Of a stretch of DNA of 64,000 bases, positions 1-8,479 are shown piece by piece. The DNA comes from Streptomyces sp. NRRL F-6131 (GTDB lineage Bacteria > Actinomycetota > Actinomycetes > Streptomycetales > Streptomycetaceae). Both the position numbers and the translations under genes were made by a program. How positions within the stretch are numbered: the first letter of the stretch is position 1; each line of letters opens with the position of its first letter. The stretch is taken from assembly GCA_000719695.1 (NCBI GenBank), contig JOHN01000003.1, positions 139,384-203,383 of the forward strand. The letters run 5' to 3'. The notes beneath the pieces were generated by a model that worked only from the letters and a program-made list of their open reading frames with translations, ran no database searches and was not told the DNA's origin.

Positions 1-246
1 CGAGGAGGTCGAGGACGACGTCGTCGACGAGGACGACGACGAGCCCGAGCCCACCGAGCTGCTGGAGGAGGAACGGCTGTCGGTCCGGTAGAAGCCGGAG
101 CCCTTGAACACGACACCCACTGCCGAGAAGACCTTGCGGAGCCGTCCCTGGCAGTCGGGGCACGTGGTCAGCGGCTCGTCGGTGAACTTCTGCACCGCCT
201 CCAGGCCGTTGCCGCACTCGGTGCACTGGTACTGGTACGTGGGCAC
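1..246 (-). CDS. FmdB-type zinc-ribbon protein, Ruc-like (partial, C-terminus outside window)
   Basis: The visible part starts MPTYQYQCTECG and has two CxxC knuckles (CTEC and CPDC, about 20 residues apart), the FmdB/CxxC_CxxC_SSSS zinc-ribbon pattern. A Ser-rich, then acidic/Thr-Ser low-complexity tail runs off the left edge. The GTG at 246 is chosen because AGGAGG lies 7 nt upstream. The mycobacterial homologue Rv0991c (Ruc) is, as I recall, a heat-induced redox-regulated chaperone whose zinc-binding cysteines respond to oxidation and whose tail is disordered; it sits next to formyl-THF cyclo-ligase and galU, as here after some insertions. The CIRCE element covering the ribosome-binding site supports a heat-shock role. 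Chaperone activity is inferred by homology only. Confidence 0.85.
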   Translation of the reverse strand, partial: MPTYQYQCTECGNGLEAVQKFTDEPLTTCPDCQGRLRKVFSAVGVVFKGSGFYRTDSRSSSSSSVGSGSSSSSSTTSSSTSS

Positions 247-257
247 TTGTCTTCCTC

Positions 258-284
258 CTGGCACTCTCGCCTGATGAGTGCTAA
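258..284. promoter_or_regulatory. CIRCE element (HrcA operator) in the leader of the zinc-ribbon gene
   Basis: The top strand reads CTGGCACTC, nine spacer bases, GAGTGCTAA. The CIRCE consensus is TTAGCACTC-N9-GAGTGCTAA, so 16 of 18 arm positions match and the spacer length is exact. The outer part of the arm nearest the gene overlaps its AGGAGG ribosome-binding site, so bound HrcA would sit between promoter and start codon. Confidence 0.85.
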
Positions 285-473
285 CGATGGTCAATGATGC
301 GGCATTCCGATGGATCAGTCCAGCGACTCGAATGTGAGATGAGTCCGCCGTGACCCGTGCCCGACCGTGCCGCGCCTCCGCGCCGCCCCCGCGCCGCCTC
401 CGGACCGCCCCCGGCGCGAGTCCGTCGACGGGCTGGTCGGCGGGCTGGTCGACGGGCCCGCGCCGAGCCGGCC

Positions 474-1946
474 TCAGCCCTTGGTCGCGCCCACCAGCCG
501 GCCGGTCGCGCCCCGCTCCACCGAGCCGGCGACCACCGTGCTGCGCGTCCCCGCCGGCACCAGCAGCCCCCGCAGCGTGGTCAGCGCGACCAGGCCCAGC
601 CCCGCGCCGACCACCGGCACCAGGAAGCCGACCGAGGGCCCCTGCGCGTCGATCAGTCGCCCGGCCGCCATCGCGCCCATCGCCAGGCCCAGGCCGATGG
701 CACCGGTCAGCCAGGTGAAGGCCTCGGTCTTGGCACCGTCCTCGACCAGCGTCTCGACCAGGGTGTAGCCGCTGATCAGGGTCGGCGCGATGGCCAGACC
801 GCAGACCAGCCCGGCGACCGAGAGCGCGACCAGGTTCGGCATCGCCCACAGCGTGGAGCAGCCCAGCACCAGCAGGCCGTAGCTCATGACCATCCGCTGC
901 TGCACCGACCGCCGCCAGGCGATCACGCCGTACAGCACGCCGGCCAGCATCGAACCGCCGGCGAAGATGCCGTACACGGTACCGGCGGCGCCGTGCTGCC
1001 CGACCGAGTCGGCGAAGGCGTTCACCGAGACCTGCAGGCCGCCGAAGACGGCGCCCACGCCGAGGAAGGTGCCGGCCAGCAGCCGGACGCCGGGCGAGGC
1101 GAGCGCGGAGGCCTGCCGGACGCCGGGCTCGCGCACCACCCGGGCGGGCGCGGTGCGCCGCTGGGCCGCGAAGGCCAGGCCGCCGACCAGGGTCAGCGCG
1201 GCTTCGGCGACCAGCCCGGTCGAGGGGTTGATCGAGGTGGCGACGGCGGCGGCCAGGATCGGGCCGATGACGAAGGTGAACTCGTCCGTCACGGACTCGA
1301 AGGCGAAGGCGGTGCCCACCTTGGCGGCGGAGGAGGCGGAGGCGCCCTCGGCGGTGAAGGTGGAGATCCAGCGGGCGCGGACCATCGCGCCGATCTGCGG
1401 GACGCTCGCACCCGCCGGGGCCGCGGCCAGGAAGAGGCTCCAGGCGGGCGCGTGCCCGAGCGCGAGCGCGATCAGGGTGCCGACCGAGGCGGCGTGCACC
1501 AGGACGGTCGGCACGAGCACCGCGGCCTGGCCGTACCGGTCGGCGAGGCGCCCGGTCTGCGGGCCGATCAGCGCCTGGGCGACGGCGGCGACCGCCGCGA
1601 CGGTGCTGGCGGTGCCGTAGGAGCCGTGGGTGTCCTTGACCAGCAGCAGGATGCCCATGCTGAGCATCGCGTAGGGCAGTCGCGCCACGAACGCGGGGGC
1701 CAGGAACGTCCAGGCGCCGGGTGTGCGCAGCAGGGTCCCGTAGCCGACCCGGGCGGGGGCGGCGGCGCTCGCGCTGTCCGCGGCGGCACCGGCACGACCG
1801 GCGTCCGTGCTGGAGCCGGTGCTCGTGCTGGAGCCGGTGCCCGTGCTGGAGCCGGCGTCCGGGGTGGCACCGGCGTGACCGGGGTTCCCGGCGGTGCCGG
1901 AGCTCTGGGCGTCCTCGACGCTCTCGACCGTTCGGCGGGCCGTCAC
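474..1946 (-). CDS. MFS transporter (probable drug/metabolite exporter)
   Basis: About 490 residues with around 12 hydrophobic segments, including the MFS loop pattern GRLADRYGQAAVL between helices 2 and 3. The first ~60 residues are a Ser/Thr/Gly/Asp-rich cytoplasmic tail with a short internal repeat (GSST units, nt about 1800-1860). I place the start at GTG 1946, which has GGAAGGA six bases upstream; a longer reading frame to 2099 lacks a ribosome-binding site. The substrate cannot be read from sequence. It is transcribed in the same direction as the zinc-ribbon gene but separated from it by 227 bp, so it is probably a separate unit. Confidence 0.85.
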   Translation of the reverse strand: MTARRTVESVEDAQSSGTAGNPGHAGATPDAGSSTGTGSSTSTGSSTDAGRAGAAADSASAAAPARVGYGTLLRTPGAWTFLAPAFVARLPYAMLSMGILLLVKDTHGSYGTASTVAAVAAVAQALIGPQTGRLADRYGQAAVLVPTVLVHAASVGTLIALALGHAPAWSLFLAAAPAGASVPQIGAMVRARWISTFTAEGASASSAAKVGTAFAFESVTDEFTFVIGPILAAAVATSINPSTGLVAEAALTLVGGLAFAAQRRTAPARVVREPGVRQASALASPGVRLLAGTFLGVGAVFGGLQVSVNAFADSVGQHGAAGTVYGIFAGGSMLAGVLYGVIAWRRSVQQRMVMSYGLLVLGCSTLWAMPNLVALSVAGLVCGLAIAPTLISGYTLVETLVEDGAKTEAFTWLTGAIGLGLAMGAMAAGRLIDAQGPSVGFLVPVVGAGLGLVALTTLRGLLVPAGTRSTVVAGSVERGATGRLVGATKG

Positions 1947-2236
1947 GGTCGGTCCTTCCTGCTGCCTGGTAGCGCGGCAGGGCATGGGGTGGCCCCGGCG
2001 GCGCCGAGAGTAGTCCTCTCGCGCGTCGACCGGGGTAGATACCGGGCCGGTCCGGCGGTGGGCCGGGGCCGGGCCGCGGCCGCCGAGCGGTCGCGCCAAC
2101 TCTGCTTCAGGCAGATGCTGGGTTGTGGTGTATCAGCCGTTGTGGATATACGCGCGTAGATGTCGCGCTCGACTCGACACTACAGGACGGGCCCAAAATT
2201 GTCCTGTCAAGTCAAGGCGAACAGTGCGGGAGACCT

Positions 2237-3727
2237 TCAGGTCCCGCGTCCGTGCAGCCAGTCGGCCAGCTTGCCGCCCTTGTCCACGGCCCGCAGCCGG
2301 CGCTCGGCCGCCTCGCCCACCTCGTCCGTGGTGACGACCAGCAGCTCGTCCCCGCCACGCAGCACGGTCGTCTTGTCGGGCACGAAGCTGCTCCCCTCGC
2401 GCACCACCAGGGTCACCGCCGCGCCGGTCGGCAGCCGCAGCTCGCCGATCTCCACCCCGGACATCCGGGAGTCCGGCGCCAGCGCGACCGACAGCAGGTG
2501 CCCGTGCAGCTTCTCCAGCGGCGCCGACTCGATGCCGAGGTCCTGGCCCATCGATCCCTCGCCGATCCGCAGGCCCTTGGCGACCCAGGGCAGGGTCGGC
2601 CCCTGGAGCAGGGTGAAGACCACGACCAGGATGAAGACGATGTTGAAGACGTCCTGGGCCATCGGCGCGCCGGACACCATCGGGATGGTGGCGAGCACGA
2701 TGGGCACCGCTCCGCGCAGGCCGGCCCAGCTGAGCAGGGCCTGCTCGCGCAGCGGCAGCCGGAACGGGGTGAGGGTCAGCACCACCGACAGCGGCCGGGC
2801 GAGGAAGACCAGCACCGCGCCGATCACCAGGGCCGGCACCACGGCCGAGCCCATCGTCTCCGGCGTGCAGAGCAGGCCGAGCAGCACGAACATGCCGATC
2901 TGCCCGATCCAGGCCAGGCCGTCGGCGAAGCCCCGGACGGCCGGGCCGTGCGGCAGCTTGGCGTTCCCGAGGATCACCGCGCTGACGTAGACGGCGAGGA
3001 ACCCGGAGCCGTGCAGCAGCGCGCCGCCGGCGTAGGCGAGCACCGTGAGGGCCAGCACGGCGATCGGGTAGAGGCCGGAGGACGGCAGGGCGACGTGCTT
3101 GACGCCGTACGCGCCGAGCTTGCCGACCGCGAGGCCGACGGCCAGGCCGATGGCCAGTTCGGCGAGGATCGTGCCGATCAGGACGTACCACGGCTCCGGC
3201 TCGCCGACGGCGGCGAAGGCGACGACCAGGATGACCACCGGGGCGTCGTTGAAGCCGGACTCGGCCTCCAGCAGACCGGTCAGCCGGCGCGGCAGCGGTA
3301 CCGTCCGCAGGACCGAGAAGACCGCCGCGGCGTCGGTGGAGGAGACGATCGCGCCGAGCAGCAGCGAGGTCCGCCAGTCCAGGCCGACCAGCCAGTGCGC
3401 GCCGGCCGCGGTGACGAAGACGCTGACGCCGACGCCGACGGTGGCCAGGACGGTGGCGGCCGACATCACGGGTCTGGCCTCGCGCCAGTTGGTCTTGAGG
3501 CCGCCCTCGGCCAGGATCACCACCAGGGCGGCGTAGCCGAGCACCTGGGTGAGCTCGGCGTTGTTGAAGGAGATGCCGAGCCCGTTCTGGCCGAGCGCCA
3601 CCCCGATGCCGAGGTAGATCAACAGGCTGGGCAGGCCGGATTTCGTGGAGAGGCGCACGGCGACCACCGCGACCAGCAGGATCACGGAGAACTCGAGCAG
3701 CAGCTGGTTCAGGTGGTCGACATTCAC
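2237..3727 (-). CDS. Potassium/proton antiporter, CPA1 (NhaP2/CvrA type) with TrkA-C domain
   Basis: 496 residues. The first ~380 form a 12-13-helix CPA1 exchanger with the family ESGFNDAPVV motif and the SSTDAAAVFSVLR stretch. Residues about 400-485 form a cytoplasmic RCK_C/TrkA-C domain (IGELRLPTGAAVTLVVREG region) that in this family binds a regulatory ligand. It should exchange cytoplasmic K+ (or Na+) for protons at the plasma membrane. ATG 3727 is used although the ribosome-binding site is weak; the protein begins directly with the first membrane helix. A hairpin (2226-2247) overlapping the stop codon may terminate transcription. It is divergent from the acylase gene. Confidence 0.9.
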   Translation of the reverse strand: MNVDHLNQLLLEFSVILLVAVVAVRLSTKSGLPSLLIYLGIGVALGQNGLGISFNNAELTQVLGYAALVVILAEGGLKTNWREARPVMSAATVLATVGVGVSVFVTAAGAHWLVGLDWRTSLLLGAIVSSTDAAAVFSVLRTVPLPRRLTGLLEAESGFNDAPVVILVVAFAAVGEPEPWYVLIGTILAELAIGLAVGLAVGKLGAYGVKHVALPSSGLYPIAVLALTVLAYAGGALLHGSGFLAVYVSAVILGNAKLPHGPAVRGFADGLAWIGQIGMFVLLGLLCTPETMGSAVVPALVIGAVLVFLARPLSVVLTLTPFRLPLREQALLSWAGLRGAVPIVLATIPMVSGAPMAQDVFNIVFILVVVFTLLQGPTLPWVAKGLRIGEGSMGQDLGIESAPLEKLHGHLLSVALAPDSRMSGVEIGELRLPTGAAVTLVVREGSSFVPDKTTVLRGGDELLVVTTDEVGEAAERRLRAVDKGGKLADWLHGRGT

Positions 3728-4015
3728 GCAGGCGCACTCCGGGCATGGCGGGGGGCGGACGGGGTACCGACAGGGGTGGCGACCGGGGGCGCCGATTACT
3801 CCCCTTGCGGATCGTTACTCAGTCTAACATTTTGCCATATCTTTAGGTTCGCATGTCACACCTCCCGCCGCCGGGCGCTTCTGACCTCCTCCGATCCCAC
3901 CGTGAGCGTCCCCCGTGCACGGCCGCCAGCCGAGTCGGCCTAATGTGGTGCCCTGTCACGGCCCCGTGCCCTTGACATGTCCGCCCGCCCCCCAGTGAGG
4001 ACCGCAAGGACCCAG
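3728..4015. promoter_or_regulatory. Divergent promoter region, antiporter / penicillin acylase
   Basis: This 288-bp intergenic segment holds an unusually AT-rich patch (about 3815-3865) for this genome. On the minus strand a TAGACT box lies at about 3821-3826, giving the antiporter a leader of roughly 90 nt. On the plus strand TAATGT at about 3940-3945 is the best -10 candidate for the acylase. No convincing -35 hexamer is seen for either. Confidence 0.35.
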
Positions 4016-6736
4016 ATGCCCCGCTCGAAGAAGTTCCGGCGCGCCCGTCTGATCGTGATCGTGCTGGTCGTACTGCTGGTGGCCGGCGCCGGCTACGGCG
4101 GCTACCGGGGGGTGGCCGCCGTTCGCGCGTCCTTCCCGGAGGTCGACGGCAGTGTCAAGGTGGCGGGCCTGAGCGCGCCGGTCGACGTCAAGCGGGACGC
4201 CAACGGCATCCCCCAGGTCTACGCCGACACCTCCGAGGACCTCTTCCGGGCCCAGGGCTACGTCCAGGCCCAGGACCGGTTCTGGGAGATGGACGTCCGG
4301 CGGCACATCACCGCGGGCCGGCTCTCCGAGATGTTCGGCGACAGCCAGGTCGAGACCGACTCCATGATCCGGACCATGGGCTGGCGCCAGGTGGCCCAGA
4401 AGGAGTTCGACACCGTCCTGGGCGCCGACACCAAGAAGAACCTCCAGGCCTACGCGGAGGGGGTCAACGCCTGGCTGGAGGAGCACCCGGGCGGCGCGTC
4501 CGCCTCGGTGGAGTACAGCGTGCTCGGCGTCGTCAACGGCGACTACAAGCCCGAGCAGTGGACCCCGGTCGACTCGGTGGCCTGGCTCAAGGCGATGGCC
4601 TGGGACCTCTCCGGGAACCTCCAGGAGGAGATCGACCGCTCGCTGCTCGCCCAGGACTTCAGCCCGGAGAAGATCGCCGAGCTGTACCCGGACTACCCGT
4701 ACGCCCGCAACGGCACCATCGTGAAGACCGGCACCGTCAACGGCACCGGCTACAAGCCGGCCGACGGCTCCGCCCCGGCCGGGGCCGGCACCGCCGCCAC
4801 CGGCACCGCGCAGGGCGCCGTCGCCACCGGGGCGCTGCTCAAGGACGTCACCGACCGGATCGACGGGCTGCCCGAGCTGCTCGGCCGCAACGGTCAGGGC
4901 ATCGGCTCCAACTCCTGGGTGGTCGCCGGCAGCCACACCACCACCGGCAAGCCGCTGCTGGCCAACGACCCGCACCTCGGCCCCGGCCTGCCCTCGGTCT
5001 GGTACCAGATGGGCCTGCACTGCCGGACGGTCTCCCCGACCTGCCAGTACGACGTCTCGGGCTTCACCTTCGCCGGGATGCCCGGCGTGGTCATCGGCCA
5101 CAACAAGGACATCGCCTGGGGCTTCACCAACCTCGGCGCCGACGTCACCGACCTCTTCCTGGAGAAGGTGACCGGCCCGGAGACCTACCTGGTCGACGGC
5201 AAGGAGAAGAAGTTCGAGCTCCGCAAGGAGACCATCAAGGTCGCCGGGGGCGAGGACCGCACCATCACCGTCCGCACCACCGAGACCGGCGCCCCGCTGA
5301 TCTCCGACCCGAGCACCGAGCAGCAGAACGTCGGCAAGTACGCGCCCAACGGCGCCTCCGCCCCGGACCGCGGCACCGGCGGCTACGGCGTCGCGCTCCA
5401 GTGGACCGCGCTGATCCCCGGCCGGACCATGGACGCCGTCTTCGCGCTCGACCGCGCCAAGGGCTGGGAGGACTTCCAGAAGGCCGCCGCGGACTTCGCC
5501 GTCCCGGCCCAGAACCTCATCTACGCCGACGCCAAGAACATCGGCTACCAGGCCCCCGGGTACATCCCGCAGCGCGGCAAGGGCGACGGCCGCTACCCGG
5601 CGCCGGGCTGGGACTCCGCCTACCAGTGGAAGAAGGACCCGGTCCCGTTCGGCGCGCTGCCGTGGAGCCTCAACCCCGCCAGCGGCTACATCGTCACCGC
5701 CAACCAGGCCGTGGTCGACCCGACGTACAAGTACGCGCTGACCACCGACTGGGAGTACGGCACCCGGGCCAAGGAGATCACCGACCAGCTGGAGGCCCGG
5801 CTGAAGAACAACGGCAAGATCTCGCCGGACGACATGCAGGACATGCAGCTCGACAACACCAGCATCCTGGCCAAGACCCTGGTCCCGATGCTGCTCAAGG
5901 TCGAGGTCGACGACCCCTACGTGCGCGAGGCGCAGGACCTGCTGAAGGACTGGAACTACCACCAGGACGCCGACTCGGCCGCCGCCGCCTACTACAACGG
6001 CGTCTGGCGCCAGCTGCTCACCCTGGCCTTCGGCCAGAAGTTCCCGGCCGACCTCCGGGCGAAGGAGAACTGCCTGCTGGTCCGCCAGCAGATCGACCCG
6101 ACCCGCCCGGACAGCAAGTCGAAGATCGTCACCGAGTGCGGCACCCGTGACCCGGCCCAGGCCCAGCCGGACGGCGGCGACCGCTGGAACGAGGTGGTCC
6201 GGCAGCAGCTGGAGAAGCCCGACAGCGCCTGGTGGACGTACATCGACTCCCAGCACAAGGAGCAGAAGGGACTGGACAACCTGCTGCGCGAAGCGATGAC
6301 CAACGCCCGCCAGGAGCTCACCTCGCTGCTCACCAAGGACATCACCACCTGGAGCTGGGGCCGGCTGCACAAGCTGGAGCTGCGCGAGCGCACCCTCGGC
6401 TCGGACGACTCCTCGATCGCCTCGGGCGTCGTCCACCAGCTGCTCAACCGCGGCCCCTACCGCCTCTCCGGCGGTTCGGCGGCGGTCGACGCGGCGGGCT
6501 GGAACGCGGCCGCGGGGTACCAGGTCGACTGGATCCCCTCGATGCGCATGGTGATCGACCTGAACGATCTCGACGCCTCCCGCTGGATCACCGTCGGCGG
6601 AGCCTCCGGGCACGCCTTCCACGACAACTACAACGACCAGACCGACCTCTGGCTCAAGGGCAAGCTGCTGACCTGGTCCTTCTCGCCGGACGCGGTCGAG
6701 AAGGCGACCAAGCACAAGCTGACGCTGACGGGCTGA
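4016..6736 (+). CDS. Penicillin acylase family protein (Ntn hydrolase, exported)
   Basis: 906 residues from ATG 4016, chosen because AAGGA precedes it by 5 bases; an in-frame ATG at 3977 has no ribosome-binding site. Residues 8-30 are a membrane anchor or signal (LIVIVLVVLLVAGAGYGGY). The alpha-chain motif DANGIPQVYA and the ALFRAQGYV-like QGYVQAQDRFWEMD region follow. The autocatalytic site is GIGSNSWVV, with Ser298 as the predicted N-terminal nucleophile after removal of a spacer peptide, followed by LLANDPHL. This is the S45 family (penicillin G acylase, cephalosporin acylase, AHL/lipopeptide acylases). The substrate is an extracytoplasmic amide; beta-lactam or acyl-lactone specificity cannot be told from sequence. 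Confidence 0.9.
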   Translation: MPRSKKFRRARLIVIVLVVLLVAGAGYGGYRGVAAVRASFPEVDGSVKVAGLSAPVDVKRDANGIPQVYADTSEDLFRAQGYVQAQDRFWEMDVRRHITAGRLSEMFGDSQVETDSMIRTMGWRQVAQKEFDTVLGADTKKNLQAYAEGVNAWLEEHPGGASASVEYSVLGVVNGDYKPEQWTPVDSVAWLKAMAWDLSGNLQEEIDRSLLAQDFSPEKIAELYPDYPYARNGTIVKTGTVNGTGYKPADGSAPAGAGTAATGTAQGAVATGALLKDVTDRIDGLPELLGRNGQGIGSNSWVVAGSHTTTGKPLLANDPHLGPGLPSVWYQMGLHCRTVSPTCQYDVSGFTFAGMPGVVIGHNKDIAWGFTNLGADVTDLFLEKVTGPETYLVDGKEKKFELRKETIKVAGGEDRTITVRTTETGAPLISDPSTEQQNVGKYAPNGASAPDRGTGGYGVALQWTALIPGRTMDAVFALDRAKGWEDFQKAAADFAVPAQNLIYADAKNIGYQAPGYIPQRGKGDGRYPAPGWDSAYQWKKDPVPFGALPWSLNPASGYIVTANQAVVDPTYKYALTTDWEYGTRAKEITDQLEARLKNNGKISPDDMQDMQLDNTSILAKTLVPMLLKVEVDDPYVREAQDLLKDWNYHQDADSAAAAYYNGVWRQLLTLAFGQKFPADLRAKENCLLVRQQIDPTRPDSKSKIVTECGTRDPAQAQPDGGDRWNEVVRQQLEKPDSAWWTYIDSQHKEQKGLDNLLREAMTNARQELTSLLTKDITTWSWGRLHKLELRERTLGSDDSSIASGVVHQLLNRGPYRLSGGSAAVDAAGWNAAAGYQVDWIPSMRMVIDLNDLDASRWITVGGASGHAFHDNYNDQTDLWLKGKLLTWSFSPDAVEKATKHKLTLTG

Positions 6737-6752
6737 CGCCCGCCCGCCGTCG

Positions 6753-6793
6753 AAGGCCCCGTGCCCCCGGATCCGTCCGGGGCACGGGGCCTT
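6753..6793. terminator. Bidirectional terminator between acylase and cyclo-ligase genes
   Basis: Inverted repeat AAGGCCCCGTGCCCC / GGGGCACGGGGCCTT: 15-bp perfect arms, 11-base loop, with A-rich and T-rich edges on each side. It lies between two convergent genes. Confidence 0.85.
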
Positions 6794-6802
6794 CCGCCGT
6801 CC

Positions 6803-7414
6803 TCACCCCAGCCGGTGGGTGCCGGAGGGGGTCAGCGCGAGGTCCACCGGACGGTCGTGCGGCTCCGCCGGCACCGCGTCCAGCAGCTCGTGCTCGTACA
6901 GCAGCACCGCCAGCACCGGCCGCGTCCCGGCCCGCTCCAGCCGGGCCAGCACCCGGTCGTAGGAGCCGCCGCCCCGGCCCAGCCGCAGTCCCCGCCGGTC
7001 CACCGCCAGCCCCGGCAGCAGCACCAGCCCGGCCCCGGTCACCGCCTCGGGACCGAGCCGCTCGCCCACCGGCTCCAGCAGTCCGCGCCCGGCCGGGGCC
7101 AGCGCCCCCGGCCCCGCGTACTCCGCCCAGTCCAGGTCGTTGTCGGCGAGCAGCACCGGCAGCAGCACCCGCAGCCCGCGGGCCCGCAGCGCGTCCAGCA
7201 GCGGGCGGGTGCCCGGCTCGGCGCCCACCGAGACGTAGGCGGCCACCGTGGCCGCCGCCCCGGCCGGACCGGGCGGCGCCGCGGCCGCCAGCTCGCCGGC
7301 GTGCCCGGCCAGCGCCTCGGCGGCCCGCTCCCGGGCCCCGGCCGGAAGGGCCCGCCGCGCGGACAGCAGCCGTGTCCTCAGTGCGCCCTTCTCGTTGTGC
7401 ATGGGATGGTCCAC
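6803..7414 (-). CDS. 5-formyltetrahydrofolate cyclo-ligase
   Basis: About 203 residues. It should convert 5-formyl-THF to 5,10-methenyl-THF with ATP, returning a storage folate to one-carbon metabolism. The diagnostic C-terminal motif LGRGGGSYDR is present, and the N-terminal basic stretch (KGALRTRLLSARRAL) is the usual nucleotide-binding start. GTG 7414 is preferred because GGAGG lies 4 bases upstream; ATG 7402 is an alternative four codons in. It is divergent from the GGDEF gene. In mycobacteria the same gene neighbours galU and the zinc-ribbon gene. Confidence 0.9.
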   Translation of the reverse strand: MDHPMHNEKGALRTRLLSARRALPAGARERAAEALAGHAGELAAAAPPGPAGAAATVAAYVSVGAEPGTRPLLDALRARGLRVLLPVLLADNDLDWAEYAGPGALAPAGRGLLEPVGERLGPEAVTGAGLVLLPGLAVDRRGLRLGRGGGSYDRVLARLERAGTRPVLAVLLYEHELLDAVPAEPHDRPVDLALTPSGTHRLG

Positions 7415-7507
7415 CGTTCCTCCACCGCTCCGACCACGACCGCTCTGGACCCCTGACGCCTGCGCGAGGGGGACGCCCAGAGCCTGACACGCGGAAGGCA
7501 CCCCCCG

Positions 7508-8467
7508 ATGTCCACCCCGCTGCTGGTCCAGGCCCTGGCCGTGCTGAGCGCCCCCGCGCTGGCCGGCACCGTCGTCCTCGGCGCGCGGCTGCGGCGCGGC
7601 ACGGCCCGTGCGGCGGCGCGCGAGGCCGGGCTGCGCGAGCGCCTCGCCGGACTGGAGGGCCGCTGCGCCGAACTGGAGCGCACCGCCTCCTGCGACCCGG
7701 TCACCGGCGTCTGGAACTTCCGGCACCTCCAGCTCACCCTGGACCGGGAGATCGACCGGGCCCGCCGGGCCGAGCAGCACGACCCGCAGGACGGACCGCG
7801 GCCGCTGGCCGTCCTGCTGCTGGAGATCAGCGGGTTCGACGCGGTGGTCGCCGAGCACGGCCGGGCCCGGGCCGGGACGGTGCTGCGCGACCTCGCCCAG
7901 CGGCTCGGCATGGAGATCCGCCGCTCCGACACCCTGGGCCGCTACAGCGGCGAGGAGTTCCTGGCCGTCCTGCCGGACACCGGGGCCGACGGCGCGGCGC
8001 AGGTCGCCGACCGGCTGGTCTGGTCGGTCCGCCGCCACCTGCTGCTGGACTGGTCCTCCGGTGAGCGCTCCGACCGCCGCCCGCACGGCAACGGGCTCAC
8101 CGCCGCGATCGGCCTGGCCGTGCTGCCCGAGGACGGCACCCACGCCGCCGTCCTGCTGCGGGCCGCCGACCGGGCGCTCGCCGCCGCCCGCGCGGCCGGC
8201 GGCGACTGCTGGCGCCCGGCCGCCCCGGCCGCCCTTTCGGGAAACGTTCCGGAGGCCGGTCCGGCAACCCTCTCCCCGTCGTCGTCCGATGTCTTCGCTG
8301 CCGAACGTGACCGTTCGGAAAAGCCGGGTAATCTGTCGCCCTGTGCCGGAGGGGACCACCTCACCCCACCCGGCACGTCCCCCTTGCCTGCCATCGCGGC
8401 CGGGTCCGGCGACGTGCTGCCCAAGCATCGGTCATCTGCGCCCGGTCAGGCGAAATACGTGCCTTAG
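7508..8467 (+). CDS. Membrane-anchored degenerate GGDEF-domain protein
   Basis: 319 residues: an N-terminal membrane helix (residues 5-27), a short coiled segment (about 35-60), a GGDEF domain (about 62-235) and a low-complexity tail. The signature is RYSGEEF. The first metal/base-binding strand, normally DIDxFKxxND, reads LEISGFDAVVAEH, so the Asp, Lys, Asn and Asp used for metal and GTP binding are replaced. The inhibitory RxxD site is intact (RRSD, five residues before SGEEF, the same spacing as in PleD). I infer that it probably does not make c-di-GMP but may bind it. GGAAGG lies 9 nt before the ATG. The 3' end runs to within 12 nt of galU, so the galU promoter probably lies inside this gene. 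Confidence 0.85.
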   Translation: MSTPLLVQALAVLSAPALAGTVVLGARLRRGTARAAAREAGLRERLAGLEGRCAELERTASCDPVTGVWNFRHLQLTLDREIDRARRAEQHDPQDGPRPLAVLLLEISGFDAVVAEHGRARAGTVLRDLAQRLGMEIRRSDTLGRYSGEEFLAVLPDTGADGAAQVADRLVWSVRRHLLLDWSSGERSDRRPHGNGLTAAIGLAVLPEDGTHAAVLLRAADRALAAARAAGGDCWRPAAPAALSGNVPEAGPATLSPSSSDVFAAERDRSEKPGNLSPCAGGDHLTPPGTSPLPAIAAGSGDVLPKHRSSAPGQAKYVP

Positions 8468-8479
8468 TAAGGTAAACGC

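Noticed and set aside
3790..3830. A GGGGAGTA box in the antiporter leader, reminiscent of the start of yybP-ykoY manganese riboswitches
   Set aside because: I cannot find the 3' partner strand or the second conserved loop, and only about 85 nt remain before the start codon. A covariance-model search would be needed.
3956..6715. A 919-codon open frame on the minus strand opposite the penicillin acylase gene, and other very long antisense frames (such as 34241-38206 minus and 42018-45002 minus)
   Set aside because: They mirror codon structure of the true genes in GC-rich DNA: low-complexity Arg/Gly/Pro/Asp compositions, no domains, no ribosome-binding sites.
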